Notes: generated by a model from the letters alone, not told the origin. A stretch of DNA of 64,000 nucleotides from Streptomyces vilmorinianum (GCF_005517195.1 NZ_CP040244.1:4792001-4856000); one strand, 5' to 3'; counted from the stretch's first letter, positions 53,170-62,334 are shown. Program-made: numbers and translations.

Positions 53170-53943
53170 GTGGAGGTCACCTGGTGGGGTCATGCCACCT
53201 GCACGGTCGAGGATTCGGGGGTCCGGTTCCTCACCGATCCGCTCTTCGCGCGGCGGCTGGCGCATCTGCGGCGCCGGCGCGGCGCGCTGCCCCCGCCCGA
53301 GGCCGCGCGCGCCGAGGTCGTGCTCGTCTCCCATCTGCACGCCGACCACCTCCATCTGCCCTCGCTCGCCAGGCTCGCGCCCGGGACGCGGATCGTCGTG
53401 CCGCGCGGCGCGCCCGGTGCCGTACCGGGGCTGCGCCGACTCGACGGGCAGGGGCTGCGGCTGACCGAGGTGGGGCCGGGCGACGTGGTGACGGTGGAGG
53501 GTGTGACCGTACGGGCCGTGCCGGCGCTGCACGACGGCCGGCGCCTGCCGCTGGGGCCCCACCGCTCCCCCGCGCTCGGGTATGTCGTGGAGGGCGAGGC
53601 GCGGACGTACTTCGCCGGCGACACCGGTCTCTTCGACGAGATGGCGGAGGCGGTCGGTCCGGTGGACGTGGCGCTGCTGCCGGTGGGCGGCTGGGGGCCG
53701 TATCTGGGACACGGCCATCTGGACGCGGGGCGGGCGGCGCAGGCGCTCGCGGCGCTCTCCCCCGCGGCGGCGGTGCCGGTGCACTACGGCACGTACTGGC
53801 CGATCGGGATGGACGGGGTGCGGCCGCACGAGTTCCACGCGCCGGGTGACGAGTTCGTCCGGCACGCGGCGCGGCTCGCGCCGAAGGTGGTGGTGCATCT
53901 GCTCGGCCACGGCGAGCGGGTGCGGCCCGAGGTCGCCCGGTGA
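53170..53943 (+). CDS. MBL-fold metal-dependent hydrolase
   Basis: A 257-residue metallo-beta-lactamase-fold protein. It starts with VEVTWWGHATCTVEDSGVRFLTDPLF and has the metal motif SHLHADHLHLPSL (H-x-H-x-D-H), then FAGDTGLFDEM and VHYGTYWP. All usual ligands are present. It belongs to the UlaG-like group that hydrolyses lactones or phosphodiesters. The GTG start is at the beginning of the conserved sequence. It overlaps a DedA gene by GTGA. Confidence 0.9.
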   Translation: MEVTWWGHATCTVEDSGVRFLTDPLFARRLAHLRRRRGALPPPEAARAEVVLVSHLHADHLHLPSLARLAPGTRIVVPRGAPGAVPGLRRLDGQGLRLTEVGPGDVVTVEGVTVRAVPALHDGRRLPLGPHRSPALGYVVEGEARTYFAGDTGLFDEMAEAVGPVDVALLPVGGWGPYLGHGHLDAGRAAQALAALSPAAAVPVHYGTYWPIGMDGVRPHEFHAPGDEFVRHAARLAPKVVVHLLGHGERVRPEVAR

Positions 53944-54599
53944 TCGACGGTCTGATGGGGGCGGTACGGGAGCTGCCGCCGGAGTCGACGCAGCAGGCGG
54001 TCGGCTATCCCTCCCTGTTCCTGCTGGTGGCGCTGGGTGCGCTGGTGCCGGTGGTGCCGACGGGGGCGATCGTCAGCTCGGCGGCCGTGGTCGCCTTCCA
54101 CCAGACGTCTCCGCTGGCGCTGCTCTTCGTCTTCCTGGTGGCGGCCTCCGCCGCGCTCGTGGGCGATGTGGCGCTGTACTGGCTGGGGCAGCGCGGGGTC
54201 CGCTCCAGGAACGGCTCGCGGTGGCTGGCGGCGCTGCGGGGCCGGGTCACGCCCGACCGGCTCGCGCAGGCGCGGGCGCGGCTGGACACCCATCAGGTGA
54301 AGGTGCTCGTGCTGTCCCGGCTGGTGCCCGCGGGGCGGATTCCGGTGATGCTGGCGTGCCTGCTGGCGCAGGTGCCGCTGCGCCGGTTCGTCCGCGGGGA
54401 CCTGCCGGCCTGTCTGGCGTGGGCGGCGACGTACCAGCTGATCGGGATCCTGGGCGGTTCGCTGTTCCCGGAGCCGTGGCAGGGCGTGGTGGCCGCGGTG
54501 GGTCTGGCGCTGCTGATCAGTGTCGTTCCGGCGCTGTGGCGGCGGGTGCGCGGGGGCCGGCGGGGCGCGTCGGAGGCGTCAGGGAGCGAGCACGCGTGA
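53940..54599 (+). CDS. DedA/VTT-family membrane protein
   Basis: A 219-residue protein with five or six helices. The family pattern is seen in PVVPTGAIVSSAAVVAFHQ, FLVAASAALVGDVALYWLGQRGV and VLSRLVPAGRIPVMLACLLAQVPLRRFVRGDLPACLAWAATYQLIGILGG; the last contains the Arg and Gly residues essential for DedA function. The family recycles undecaprenyl phosphate or flips lipids. It is co-translated with the MBL-fold gene (GTGA). Its stop overlaps the convergent MBL gene by 21 bp. Confidence 0.88.
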   Translation: MIDGLMGAVRELPPESTQQAVGYPSLFLLVALGALVPVVPTGAIVSSAAVVAFHQTSPLALLFVFLVAASAALVGDVALYWLGQRGVRSRNGSRWLAALRGRVTPDRLAQARARLDTHQVKVLVLSRLVPAGRIPVMLACLLAQVPLRRFVRGDLPACLAWAATYQLIGILGGSLFPEPWQGVVAAVGLALLISVVPALWRRVRGGRRGASEASGSEHA

Positions 54600-55694
54600 G
54601 CCTCCGACGGGGAGGTCCCACAGGTCCTCGCGGAGCAGCCCGGCCCGCTCCCAGGCGGCTCTGACCCGGGTGAGGGGTTCGAGGACCGGCTCGGAGGAGA
54701 GCACGAAGGTCGCCCAGTGCATCGGCGCCATCCGCCGCGCCCCGAGGTCCTGGAAGGCGCGGACGGCCTCCTCGGGGTCGGTGTGGACGTCGCTGAGCCA
54801 CCAGCGCGGGGCGTAGGCGCCGATCGGGAGGAGCGCGAGGTCGATGCCGGGGTGGCGGCGGCCGATCTCGGCGAACCAGTGGCCGTAGCCGGTGTCGCCG
54901 GCGAAGTACACTCGCCGCTGGGAGCGGTCGGTGAGCACCCAGCCGCCCCACAGCGAGCGACAGGTGTCGAGGAGGGTCCGCTTGGACCAGTGGTGGGAGG
55001 GGACGAACTCGAAGCGTACGCCGTCGAGTTCGGCCGCCTCCCACCAGTCGAGCTCGGTGACGCGGCTGAAGCGGCGGCGGGTGAACCAGCGGCCGAGCCC
55101 GGCCGGGACGAAGACCGGGGTGTCCTTGGGCAACCGCTTGAGGGTGGGGGCGTCGAGGTGGTCGAAGTGGTTGTGGCTGATGACGACCGCGTCCACGGGC
55201 GGCAGGTCCTCCCAGCGCACCCCGACGGGGGTGATCCGGGCGGGGGTGCCGAGGATCCGGCGGGACCAGACGGGGTCGGTGAGGACGGTGAGGCCGCCGG
55301 CGCGCAGGATCCAGCTGGCGTGGCCCGCCCAGGTCACGGCGAGGGTGTCGGGCCCGGCGGGCGGCAGCGGGCCGGGGGCGAACGGCAGCAGCGGGATGTC
55401 GCGCAGGCCCTCGGGGCCGGGGCGCACGGCGCCCTCGCGGGCGAGGCGGGCCATGGCGCGGACGCCGGGGAGCGGTGCGGTGAGCCGCTCGACGAAGGAG
55501 CGCGGCCAGTCGTCCCGGATCCGGCCGAGGGGCTGGAGGACGGGGGCCGGGGCGGAGGCCGGGGCCGAGGCCGGGGAGGCGGCCGGGGAGGCGGCCGGGG
55601 CCGGGCCGGGCGCCGGGCGGCCGGGCGCGGAGGCGGTCCGGCCGTCACGCGCGGGGTGCGGGGCCTGCGTCGGCCGTGCCGTCTGTTCCGTCAT
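54579..55694 (-). CDS. MBL-fold hydrolase (NAPE-PLD-like)
   Basis: A 371-residue protein. The first 55 residues are a disordered Ala/Pro tail. The MBL domain begins LAVTWAGHASWILRAGGLTVLTDPVWSRR and has the metal motif SHNHFDHLDAPTLKRL, then FVPSHHWSKR, YFAGDTGYGHWFAEIGRR and APMHWATFVLSSEPV. This is the N-acylphosphatidylethanolamine phospholipase D-like subgroup, with a full ligand set. It probably acts on lipids or phosphodiesters. It converges on the DedA gene. Confidence 0.9.
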   Translation of the reverse strand: MTEQTARPTQAPHPARDGRTASAPGRPAPGPAPAASPAASPASAPASAPAPVLQPLGRIRDDWPRSFVERLTAPLPGVRAMARLAREGAVRPGPEGLRDIPLLPFAPGPLPPAGPDTLAVTWAGHASWILRAGGLTVLTDPVWSRRILGTPARITPVGVRWEDLPPVDAVVISHNHFDHLDAPTLKRLPKDTPVFVPAGLGRWFTRRRFSRVTELDWWEAAELDGVRFEFVPSHHWSKRTLLDTCRSLWGGWVLTDRSQRRVYFAGDTGYGHWFAEIGRRHPGIDLALLPIGAYAPRWWLSDVHTDPEEAVRAFQDLGARRMAPMHWATFVLSSEPVLEPLTRVRAAWERAGLLREDLWDLPVGGSRVLAP

Positions 55695-55766
55695 CTGCGA
55701 GCTCCGTTCTGCGCAGTTCGTCGGGGACGTCTTACGGGCGTACAGGGGTCCGAAGTGCCCCGGAGG

Positions 55767-56999
55767 TCACCGGAGTTCCTCCAGGGCGGCTCCGAAGGAG
55801 CTCAACGCCCGGGCCACATGGGGCAGTTCCACGGGGTCCGCCGATGTGAGGGACTCGTTCCGCTCCTCCTCCGTCGATCCCAGGAACACCCCGGTGTCGA
55901 AACGCGCCCGCAGGGCGCCGAGTTCGTCGCCGAAGCGGTGGCCGCCGGGGACGGGGGTCCCGAGCCGCTCGGTGAGGTGGGTCTCCAGCTCCATGGAGTC
56001 GGTGACGCCCCGGGCGGCGAGCCCGGCGCGCAGCGGGCCGAGGTCGGCGTAGAGGTGGCGGCCGGCCTGCGGGGGCCGGGCGAGCGCGCCGGCGGAGAGG
56101 ACGGCGCGGTGGGCCGCGGCCGCCACGCGCGCGTGGAGGGCGGCGGCGAGGGCGGCCCGTACGGTGACGTCCTCGGGTTCGTCGAGGGCGTGCGCCGCGG
56201 CGGGGGCGACCGGCCCTGCGACGCAGGCGCCGAGCGCGGTCAGCACGTCGAGGGTGCGGGCGCGGGGGTCGGTCCAGCGGTCCGCGCGCGAGGGGTCGGT
56301 GGGCGGGAAGCGGGCCACGGCACAGGGCCAGGCGGCCGGGGCGAGGGCGGCGGACAGGTCGCACAGGACGGTGACGTCGTCGGGGCACATCTCGGCGGGG
56401 CTGAGGAGCACGGTGTCGTGGCGCCGGTGCAGGGTGTCGCGCCAGGTCTCGTCGCTGACGATGTGCAGACCCTCGGCGACGGCAGCCTCGCACGCCTCGC
56501 GGACCAGTTCCGGCGGGGCGACGGTGGCGGTGGGGTCATCGGCGACGGAGAGCAGCAGCAGGCGGGGGTGGCCGCCCTCGGCGCGGACCCGGCGGACGGT
56601 TTCGAGCAGGGCGTACGGGTCGGGTACGCCGCCGCACTCGGCGGGGGTCGGCACGTGGTAAGCGGGGCGGCCGAGGAGGCGGGCCTGGGGGGTCCACCAG
56701 GCCGGGCAGGGCCGGGGCATCAGGACGTCCCCGCCGTGGGCGGCGATCAGGGCGAGCAGCAGGGGCTGGGCGCCGGGGGCGGCGACCACGTCCTCGGCGT
56801 GGGTGCGCAGGCCGCGGCGCCACCAGTAGCCGGCGGCCGCCTCGCGCAGCACCGGCCCGCCGCCGGGGGGCTCGACGGTGGTGCGGTCCGCCGCGGCGGC
56901 GAGGATCGCGGCGAGGACCGGCAGCACGGGCAGGTCGGGTTCCGGGGCGGGAGGCCCGTAGCGCACCGGGCCACGGCCTTCCGGTGCCGTCTGCCGCAT
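55767..56999 (-). CDS. Aminotransferase-fold protein lacking every lysine
   Basis: A 410-residue protein of the class I/II PLP aminotransferase fold: GPVLREAAAGYWWRRG, GAQPLLLALIAAHGGDVLMPRPCPAWW, PRLLLLSVADDPTATVAPPE, LHIVSDETWRDTL. The block that should read S-K-x-x-x (Schiff-base lysine) is CDLSAALAPAAWPCAVARF, with Ala217 where Lys is expected. The whole protein contains no lysine, so no covalent PLP can form. The conserved Asn of the N-P-T-G motif is also Asp. It is either a pseudoenzyme or has another role. AGGAGG lies eight bases before the ATG. Confidence 0.85.
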   Translation of the reverse strand: MRQTAPEGRGPVRYGPPAPEPDLPVLPVLAAILAAAADRTTVEPPGGGPVLREAAAGYWWRRGLRTHAEDVVAAPGAQPLLLALIAAHGGDVLMPRPCPAWWTPQARLLGRPAYHVPTPAECGGVPDPYALLETVRRVRAEGGHPRLLLLSVADDPTATVAPPELVREACEAAVAEGLHIVSDETWRDTLHRRHDTVLLSPAEMCPDDVTVLCDLSAALAPAAWPCAVARFPPTDPSRADRWTDPRARTLDVLTALGACVAGPVAPAAAHALDEPEDVTVRAALAAALHARVAAAAHRAVLSAGALARPPQAGRHLYADLGPLRAGLAARGVTDSMELETHLTERLGTPVPGGHRFGDELGALRARFDTGVFLGSTEEERNESLTSADPVELPHVARALSSFGAALEELR

Positions 57000-57183
57000 C
57001 TTCCGCACCTCCTGAGCTCCGAAGGGCGCCCCACGCGGCGCCCCAGTGCCCTTTATACGAAGGTTCAGCGGGGTTCGCCGCCCCAGAAGACGGTGACCGG
57101 GTGTCTCGTCACGGCGGGGAGGAGGGCCGTCCGGGTGACCGGGTGACCGGGTGACGCCGGCCCGCACCGGACGGTCGGCGGAC

Positions 57184-59031
57184 TCAGCGGACCAGGACGC
57201 GTTCCAGCATCAGCTCGACCGCCGAGACGATCGCGTCCGCGTCGATACCGGCCTCGTGAAGCTGTTCCTCCGGGCTCGCCGAGGCGGGCATGGAGCGTAC
57301 GGCGAGCCGTGCCAGGCGGGGCATCCCTCCGTGTCCGTTGGCGTAGGCCTCGGCGACCGCGTCGCCGAGCCCGCCCTCGGGGTGGTGGTCCTCCACGGTC
57401 AGGACGCAGCCGGTCGTGCCGGCCGCCTGGTCGAGGGTGTCGGTGTCCACCGGCTTGACCGAGTAGAGGTCGATGACCCGGACCGGCATGCCGAGCTCCG
57501 CGAGCCGGTCGGCGGCCCGCAGGGCCTCGTGCACGGTCACCCCGGCCGCGACGACGGTCGCCCGGTCGTCCTCGCCGTGGCTGCGCAGCACCTTGCTCCC
57601 GCCGATCGGGAAGTCCTCCTCGGGCCCGTAGACGACGGGGGTGCCGCCGCGTGTGGTGCGCAGATAGCGGACCCCGTCCAGGTCGGCCATCGCCGCCACG
57701 AGCTTCGCCGTCTGGTTGGCGTCGCAGGGGTACAGGACGGTGCTGCCGTGCACGGCCCGCAGCATGGCCAGATCCTCCAGGCCCATCTGGCTCGGCCCGT
57801 CCTGGCCGATGGCGACACCGGCGTGCGAGCCGACCAGATTGATCCCGGCCCGGCTCACGGACGCCATCCGGACGAAGTCGTACGCGCGCGTGAGGAACGC
57901 GGCGAAGGTCGAGGCGTACGGGACGTAGCCGCGCGCCTGGAGCCCGACGGCGGCCCCGACGAGCTGCTGCTCGGCGATCCAGCACTCGAAGTAGCGATCG
58001 GGGTGCGCCTTGGCGAAGAACTCGGTGCGCGTCGAGTCGCCGACCTCGCCGTCCAGCACGACCACGTCGCCGCGCGCGTGGCCGAGGGCGGCCAGCGCCT
58101 GCCCGTAGGCGTCCCGGGTGGCGACCTTCTCGCCCCTGCCGTACCGCGGCAGCCGCGGTACGCCGCCGCCGGCCGGGCTGGGTACGAGCGCGGCGGGCGG
58201 ATCGGTGACCTGGACCCGCAGGTCGCTGTAGCCGCCCAGCTCGGCGATGGCGGCCTCGGCGTCCGGGAGGGGTTTGCCGTGCATGCCCTCGCGGTTCTCG
58301 ACGGAGGCCACGCCCCGGCCCTTGCGGGTGGCGGCGAGGACGGCGGTGGGCCGGCGGACGGTCGCGCGGGCCTCGCGCAGCGCCGCGTCGACGGCCTCGA
58401 CGTCGTGGCCGTCGATCCGTACGGTGTGCCAGCCGAAGGCCTCGAGGCGGGCGGCGTAGGCGCCGAGGTCGTGCTGGTGGCGGGTGGGTCCGCGCTGGCC
58501 GAGCCGGTTGACGTCGACGATCAGGGTGAGGTTGTCCAGACGGCAGTACGAGGCGTGCTCGACGGCCTCCCAGATGGACCCCTCGGCCATCTCGCTGTCC
58601 CCGCACAGGACCCACACCTGGTACGGGACGCGGTCGAGGAACTTCCCGGCCAGCGCCATGCCGACCCCGATGGGCAGGCCCTGCCCCAGGGAGCCGGTGG
58701 CGACGTCGACCCAGGGCAGCCGGGGCGTGGGGTGGCCTTCGAGGAGGCTGCCATGGCGGCGGAAGGTGAGCAGCTCCCCCTCGCTGACGACACCCGCGGC
58801 CCGGTACATGGCGTAGAGCAGGGGCGAGGCGTGCCCCTTGGACAGGACGAGGCGGTCGTTGCCCGGGTGGTCGGGGCGGTCGAAGTCGTAGCGGAGGTGA
58901 CGGGCGAGGAGGACCGCGCCGATCTCTGCGGCCGACATCGAGGAGGTCGGATGGCCGGAGCCGGCCGCGTCGGCGGCGCGTACGGCGTCCACGCGGAGCT
59001 GCCGGGCGAGATCGGACATCGTTTCGTACAT
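57184..59031 (-). CDS. Single-chain transketolase
   Basis: A 615-residue thiamine-diphosphate enzyme. The first domain has RRVDAVRAADAAGSGHPTSSMSAAEIGAVL-like sequence (GSGHPTS), LSKGHASPLLYAMYRAAG, GSLGQGLPIGVGMALAG and the ThDP motif GDSEMAEGSIWEAVEHA..DVNRLGQ. The second has DGEVGDSTRTEFF, the catalytic Glu in CWIAEQQLVGAAVGL, HAGVAIGQDGPSQMGLEDLAML and a C-terminal domain. It is shorter than the 690-residue housekeeping form and resembles the animal-type group. GGAGGAAGG precedes the ATG. It transfers two-carbon units between sugars. The neighbouring PLP-fold gene follows it in the same direction. Confidence 0.92.
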   Translation of the reverse strand: MYETMSDLARQLRVDAVRAADAAGSGHPTSSMSAAEIGAVLLARHLRYDFDRPDHPGNDRLVLSKGHASPLLYAMYRAAGVVSEGELLTFRRHGSLLEGHPTPRLPWVDVATGSLGQGLPIGVGMALAGKFLDRVPYQVWVLCGDSEMAEGSIWEAVEHASYCRLDNLTLIVDVNRLGQRGPTRHQHDLGAYAARLEAFGWHTVRIDGHDVEAVDAALREARATVRRPTAVLAATRKGRGVASVENREGMHGKPLPDAEAAIAELGGYSDLRVQVTDPPAALVPSPAGGGVPRLPRYGRGEKVATRDAYGQALAALGHARGDVVVLDGEVGDSTRTEFFAKAHPDRYFECWIAEQQLVGAAVGLQARGYVPYASTFAAFLTRAYDFVRMASVSRAGINLVGSHAGVAIGQDGPSQMGLEDLAMLRAVHGSTVLYPCDANQTAKLVAAMADLDGVRYLRTTRGGTPVVYGPEEDFPIGGSKVLRSHGEDDRATVVAAGVTVHEALRAADRLAELGMPVRVIDLYSVKPVDTDTLDQAAGTTGCVLTVEDHHPEGGLGDAVAEAYANGHGGMPRLARLAVRSMPASASPEEQLHEAGIDADAIVSAVELMLERVLVR

Positions 59032-59180
59032 CGGGCACCTTCCTCCAGGAACGTTCGCGTCGGCGGACGGGGATGCGGGCCCACATCCGCCCGGGTACCC
59101 AGGGGGCGGGGGCGTATGCCCCGCAATGCGTGCCGGCCCGGGCGATATGCGGTGGCCGGGGCGGCGCGGGCGGGCCGAGA

Positions 59181-59711
59181 ATGCGGCGCATGCCGATCCG
59201 TGAAGCTCTTCCCGCGGACGCGGCGGCGATCGCCGCCGTCCATGTCCGGTCCTGGCAGGCCGCCTATCGTGACCTGCTTCCCGGGCCGTATCTCGACGGC
59301 CTCGACGTCGAGGAGCGCACCGCCGTCTGGGCGGCCCGGCTGGGGGCGCCCGAGCGGCCCGCGGTCCTGGTGGCGCAGGAGCCGGGCGGGCGGGTGACGG
59401 GGTTCTGCTGCTTCCGTGCCTGGCCTTCGGACGGCGATCTCGATCCCGCCACGACCGGGGAGATCGCGGCGCTCTACGCGCTGCCGGAGGTGTGGGGGAC
59501 GGGGGTGGGCCGGGGGCTGCTCGCCGCGTCCGTCGAGGCACTGGCGGCGGCCGGGTTCCGGGAGGCGGCGCTGTGGGTGCTCGCGGACAACGACCGGGGT
59601 CGGCGCTTCTACGAGGCGGCGGGCTGGCGGGCGGACGGCACCGTCGTCCAGGACACGACGGCGGGCCGGACGCTCGACGAACTCCGTTACCGGCGGCGCC
59701 TGTTCCCTTGA
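59181..59711 (+). CDS. GNAT-family N-acetyltransferase
   Basis: A 176-residue enzyme: IREALPADAAAIAAVHVRSWQAAYRDLLPGPYL at the start and the acetyl-CoA motif ALYALPEVWGTGVGRGLLAASVEALAAAGFREAALWVLADNDRGRRFYEAAGW. The second ATG, at 59190, gives the typical family start MPIRE and may be the real one; neither has a clear ribosome site. The acceptor is unknown. Confidence 0.88.
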   Translation: MRRMPIREALPADAAAIAAVHVRSWQAAYRDLLPGPYLDGLDVEERTAVWAARLGAPERPAVLVAQEPGGRVTGFCCFRAWPSDGDLDPATTGEIAALYALPEVWGTGVGRGLLAASVEALAAAGFREAALWVLADNDRGRRFYEAAGWRADGTVVQDTTAGRTLDELRYRRRLFP

Positions 59712-59800
59712 GCCGATGTCCACATCGCAAGATCGGGGTCTCAGTATGCGGCTGAGGCACGTACGGTTCTCCGTACCAACCCAGACGAGGGAGTCCGGTC

Positions 59801-60637
59801 ATGACGCATACCTCCGAGCAGTCCAGGCCCCATGAGACCGCCGTCTACACCCATGGGCACCACGAGTCCGTGCTGCGCTCGCACAGCTGGCGCACCGCGG
59901 CCAACTCGGCGGCCTATCTGATCCCCGAGCTGCGTCCCGGCCTGGACGTCCTGGACGTGGGCTGCGGGCCGGGCACCATCACCGCCGATCTGGCCGCGCT
60001 GGTCGCGCCGGGCCGGGTGACCGCCATGGACGCGGCCGAGGACGTCCTGGCCAAGGCGCGTGCCGTGGCCGCCGAACGGGGCCTGGAGAACGTGGAGTTC
60101 GCGGTCGCGGACGTGCACGCCCTGGACTTCCCGGACGACTCCTTCGACGTCGTCCACGCCCACCAGGTGCTGCAGCACGTGGGCGATCCGGTGCGGGCGC
60201 TGCGCGAGATGAGGCGGGTCTGCCGCCCGGGCGGTGTGGTCGCGGCCCGGGACAGCGACTACGGGGCCTTCGCCTGGTATCCGCAGTCGCCCGCCCTGGA
60301 TGAGTGGCAGCAGCTGTACCACCGGGTCGCCCGGGCCAACGGCGGCGAGCCGGACGCCGGGCGGCGGCTGTTCTCGTGGGCACGGCAGGCCGGGTTCACG
60401 GACGTCACGACGACGGCCGGCACCTGGTGCTTCGCGACACCGGACGAGCGGGCCTGGTGGAGCGGGCTGTGGGCGGACCGCACCTCCGAGTCCGTCTACG
60501 CGGAGCTGGCGGTGGACGGCGGCCACACCACGCGCGAGGGGCTGGCCGCGATCTCCGAGGCGTGGCGGGAGTGGGGCCGGCAGGAGGACGCCTGGTTCAT
60601 GGTCCCGCACGGCGAGATCGTGTGCCGGGTCTCCTGA
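59801..60637 (+). CDS. SAM-dependent methyltransferase (UbiE/MenG-like)
   Basis: A 278-residue enzyme. It has VLDVGCGPGTITADLAALV, VTAMDAAEDVLAKARAVA, VADVHALDFPDDSFDVVHAHQVLQHV and LREMRRVCRPGGVVAARDSD, a standard class I SAM fold of the UbiE type. A C-terminal cap (residues 170-278) with many Trp residues may bind the substrate. GACGAGGGAG lies upstream of the ATG. Confidence 0.9.
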   Translation: MTHTSEQSRPHETAVYTHGHHESVLRSHSWRTAANSAAYLIPELRPGLDVLDVGCGPGTITADLAALVAPGRVTAMDAAEDVLAKARAVAAERGLENVEFAVADVHALDFPDDSFDVVHAHQVLQHVGDPVRALREMRRVCRPGGVVAARDSDYGAFAWYPQSPALDEWQQLYHRVARANGGEPDAGRRLFSWARQAGFTDVTTTAGTWCFATPDERAWWSGLWADRTSESVYAELAVDGGHTTREGLAAISEAWREWGRQEDAWFMVPHGEIVCRVS

Positions 60638-60685
60638 TCCGGAACCCCTGCCGTGGCCCGCGCGTCTTCAACTAGGCTCGGTGGT

Positions 60686-61033
60686 ATGGAGATTCTGGGT
60701 ACCACGCTGCGCATCTGCGTCGACGATCTCGAGTCGGCGGTGGACTTCTACGAGCGGCTCACCGGTGCCCCCGCCCAGCGCTTCGAGCGGGGCGGGGTGG
60801 CGGTCGCGGCCGTCAGCTCGTTTCTGCTGATGAGCGGACCGGAGTCGGAGCTGGAGGTGCTGCGCAAGGTCGCCGCGACCCTGTCCGTGGACGACGTGGA
60901 CGCGGCGTTCACGGCGCTGACCGAGGCGGGCGCCAAGATCCTGGCGGGTCCGGTGCCGACGCCGGTGGGCCGCAATCTGATCGCGGTCCACCCGGACGGC
61001 TCGGTCTTCGAGTACGTCGACCGGCGCTCCTGA
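60686..61033 (+). CDS. VOC-family (glyoxalase-like) protein
   Basis: A 115-residue single-domain VOC protein: TLRICVDDLESAVDFYERLTG at the front and VGRNLIAVHPDGSVFEYVDRRS at the end, where His and Glu could bind metal. The function is unknown. TAGGCT lies seven bases before the ATG, a likely leaderless promoter. Confidence 0.87.
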   Translation: MEILGTTLRICVDDLESAVDFYERLTGAPAQRFERGGVAVAAVSSFLLMSGPESELEVLRKVAATLSVDDVDAAFTALTEAGAKILAGPVPTPVGRNLIAVHPDGSVFEYVDRRS

Positions 61034-61036
61034 ACG

Positions 61037-61942
61037 TCAGGCGCCGGCGAAGGCGGCCACCACGAGGTCGGTGAGCAGCGCTCCGGCCGTACCGTCCGGG
61101 TCGAGATCGGGGTCGTAGATCGTGATGTTGAGCCCGACGCAGCGCTCGGAACGGACCAAGGGCCCGAGCAGCTCGGTCAGTTCGCCGGGCAGCAGGCCGT
61201 CGGGGTCGGGGCTGTCGACGGCCGGCATCACGGAGGGGTCGAGGACGTCGGCGTCGAGGTGGACCCAGAAGCCGTCGAGGGCCGTGGTCTCGAGACTGGT
61301 GACCGTGGCCGCGGCGAGCTCGGCCGGTCCCCACGCGCGCAGCTCGGAGACGGTGACGGTGGGGACCTTCAGGGCGCGCAGCTCGACGAGTTCGGGTTCG
61401 TCGTGGAAGGCGTCGCGGATGCCGAAGAGGCGGATGTCCTCGTCCCGGAGGTAGGGCTTCAGCCCCTCCAGGTCGGTGAGGTAGCGCTGCCCCCGGCCGG
61501 TGGCGAGGGCGAGTTCCTCGCCGCCGGCGGCCCCGACACGGTCGGAGTTGCCGGGGTGGCGGAAGTCCGGGGAGGCGTCGATCGCGGCGAGCCCGTAGCG
61601 GCCGACGCGGCGCAGGGCGAGGGAGGCGCCGAGCTGGATGGAGCAGTCGCCGCCGAGGACGAGGAGGAAGTCGCCCGCGCGCACGTGCTGTTCGATCCGG
61701 TCGGCGAGGGTACGGGTGTAGGTCGCGAGGGCGGCCGCGTTGAAGACGCCGTCGCCCTCCTGCCAGTCGCCCCGGTCGTAGCGGGGCGGGACGACGACTC
61801 CGCCCTCCAGCGCACCGAGCCGTTGCACGATCCGGTTCTCGCGCAGGGCACCGGCGAGCTTGTAGCAGCCGGGGACGGTGCCGGGGGCCGGCGGGCGCAG
61901 ACCGAGGTTGGAAGGGGCGTCGAGGGCCACGATATTCCGCAT
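61037..61942 (-). CDS. Arginase-family hydrolase with DcsB-like Cys/Ser metal ligands
   Basis: A 301-residue ureohydrolase. The metal motifs are visible but altered: GGDCSIQLG (Cys100 where arginase has His), AIDASPDFRHP (Asp122, Ser124 where arginase has His, Asp126) and HLDADVLDPSVMP (Asp230, Asp232, Asp235). The same two His-to-Cys and His-to-Ser changes are known in DcsB, the hydroxyarginine hydrolase of cycloserine biosynthesis (from memory). No other cycloserine-type gene lies in the window. The ATG is chosen because GAGGA lies before it; two others sit upstream. Confidence 0.87.
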   Translation of the reverse strand: MRNIVALDAPSNLGLRPPAPGTVPGCYKLAGALRENRIVQRLGALEGGVVVPPRYDRGDWQEGDGVFNAAALATYTRTLADRIEQHVRAGDFLLVLGGDCSIQLGASLALRRVGRYGLAAIDASPDFRHPGNSDRVGAAGGEELALATGRGQRYLTDLEGLKPYLRDEDIRLFGIRDAFHDEPELVELRALKVPTVTVSELRAWGPAELAAATVTSLETTALDGFWVHLDADVLDPSVMPAVDSPDPDGLLPGELTELLGPLVRSERCVGLNITIYDPDLDPDGTAGALLTDLVVAAFAGA

Positions 61943-62001
61943 GCGCGCCATCCTCGCCGCCGTAGTCTGGATCTTCAACGGTGACGGGAGTACGGAGAGA
62001 G

Positions 62002-62334
62002 ATGAGCACGCGGCACACCTACCGAGTGATCGTGCGCGGTACGTTCGAGGGTCTGTCGGAGGAGAGCCGGGCCCGGCTGCTCGCCGAGGTCGACGCGCAC
62101 GGGATGGCGGCGATGCGGTTCACCCCGGAGGGCTCCCTCGCGTACGACAGGACGCTGAAGCACTTCTCGTACCGGCTGGTCGTGGTCTCGGACGCGGCGG
62201 ACGGCGAGGAGATGGCCGCGGCGATCGCCGAGGACCGCGTGGAGTCCGCGCTGAAGGAGCTGGGCCACGGCCACGGGGAGCTGAAGTCCTCCGTGACCGA
62301 CATGGACACGATGAAGATCAACTACAGGCACTGA
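62002..62334 (+). CDS. DUF6204-like small protein
   Basis: A 110-residue protein: HTYRVIVRGTFEGLSEESRARLLAEVDAHGMAAMRFTPEGSLAYDRTLKHFSYRLVV and GELKSSVTDMDTMKINYRH. The beta-alpha-beta layout is that of DUF6204, common in actinobacteria. Function unknown. It is divergent from the arginase-like gene 59 bp away, so the two may share control. GGAGAG is directly upstream of the ATG. Confidence 0.82.
   Translation: MSTRHTYRVIVRGTFEGLSEESRARLLAEVDAHGMAAMRFTPEGSLAYDRTLKHFSYRLVVVSDAADGEEMAAAIAEDRVESALKELGHGHGELKSSVTDMDTMKINYRH

Noticed and set aside
61037..61942. A cycloserine biosynthetic cluster
   Set aside because: Only the arginase-family protein resembles that pathway; no heme protein, racemase, serine acetyltransferase or ligase partner is nearby.
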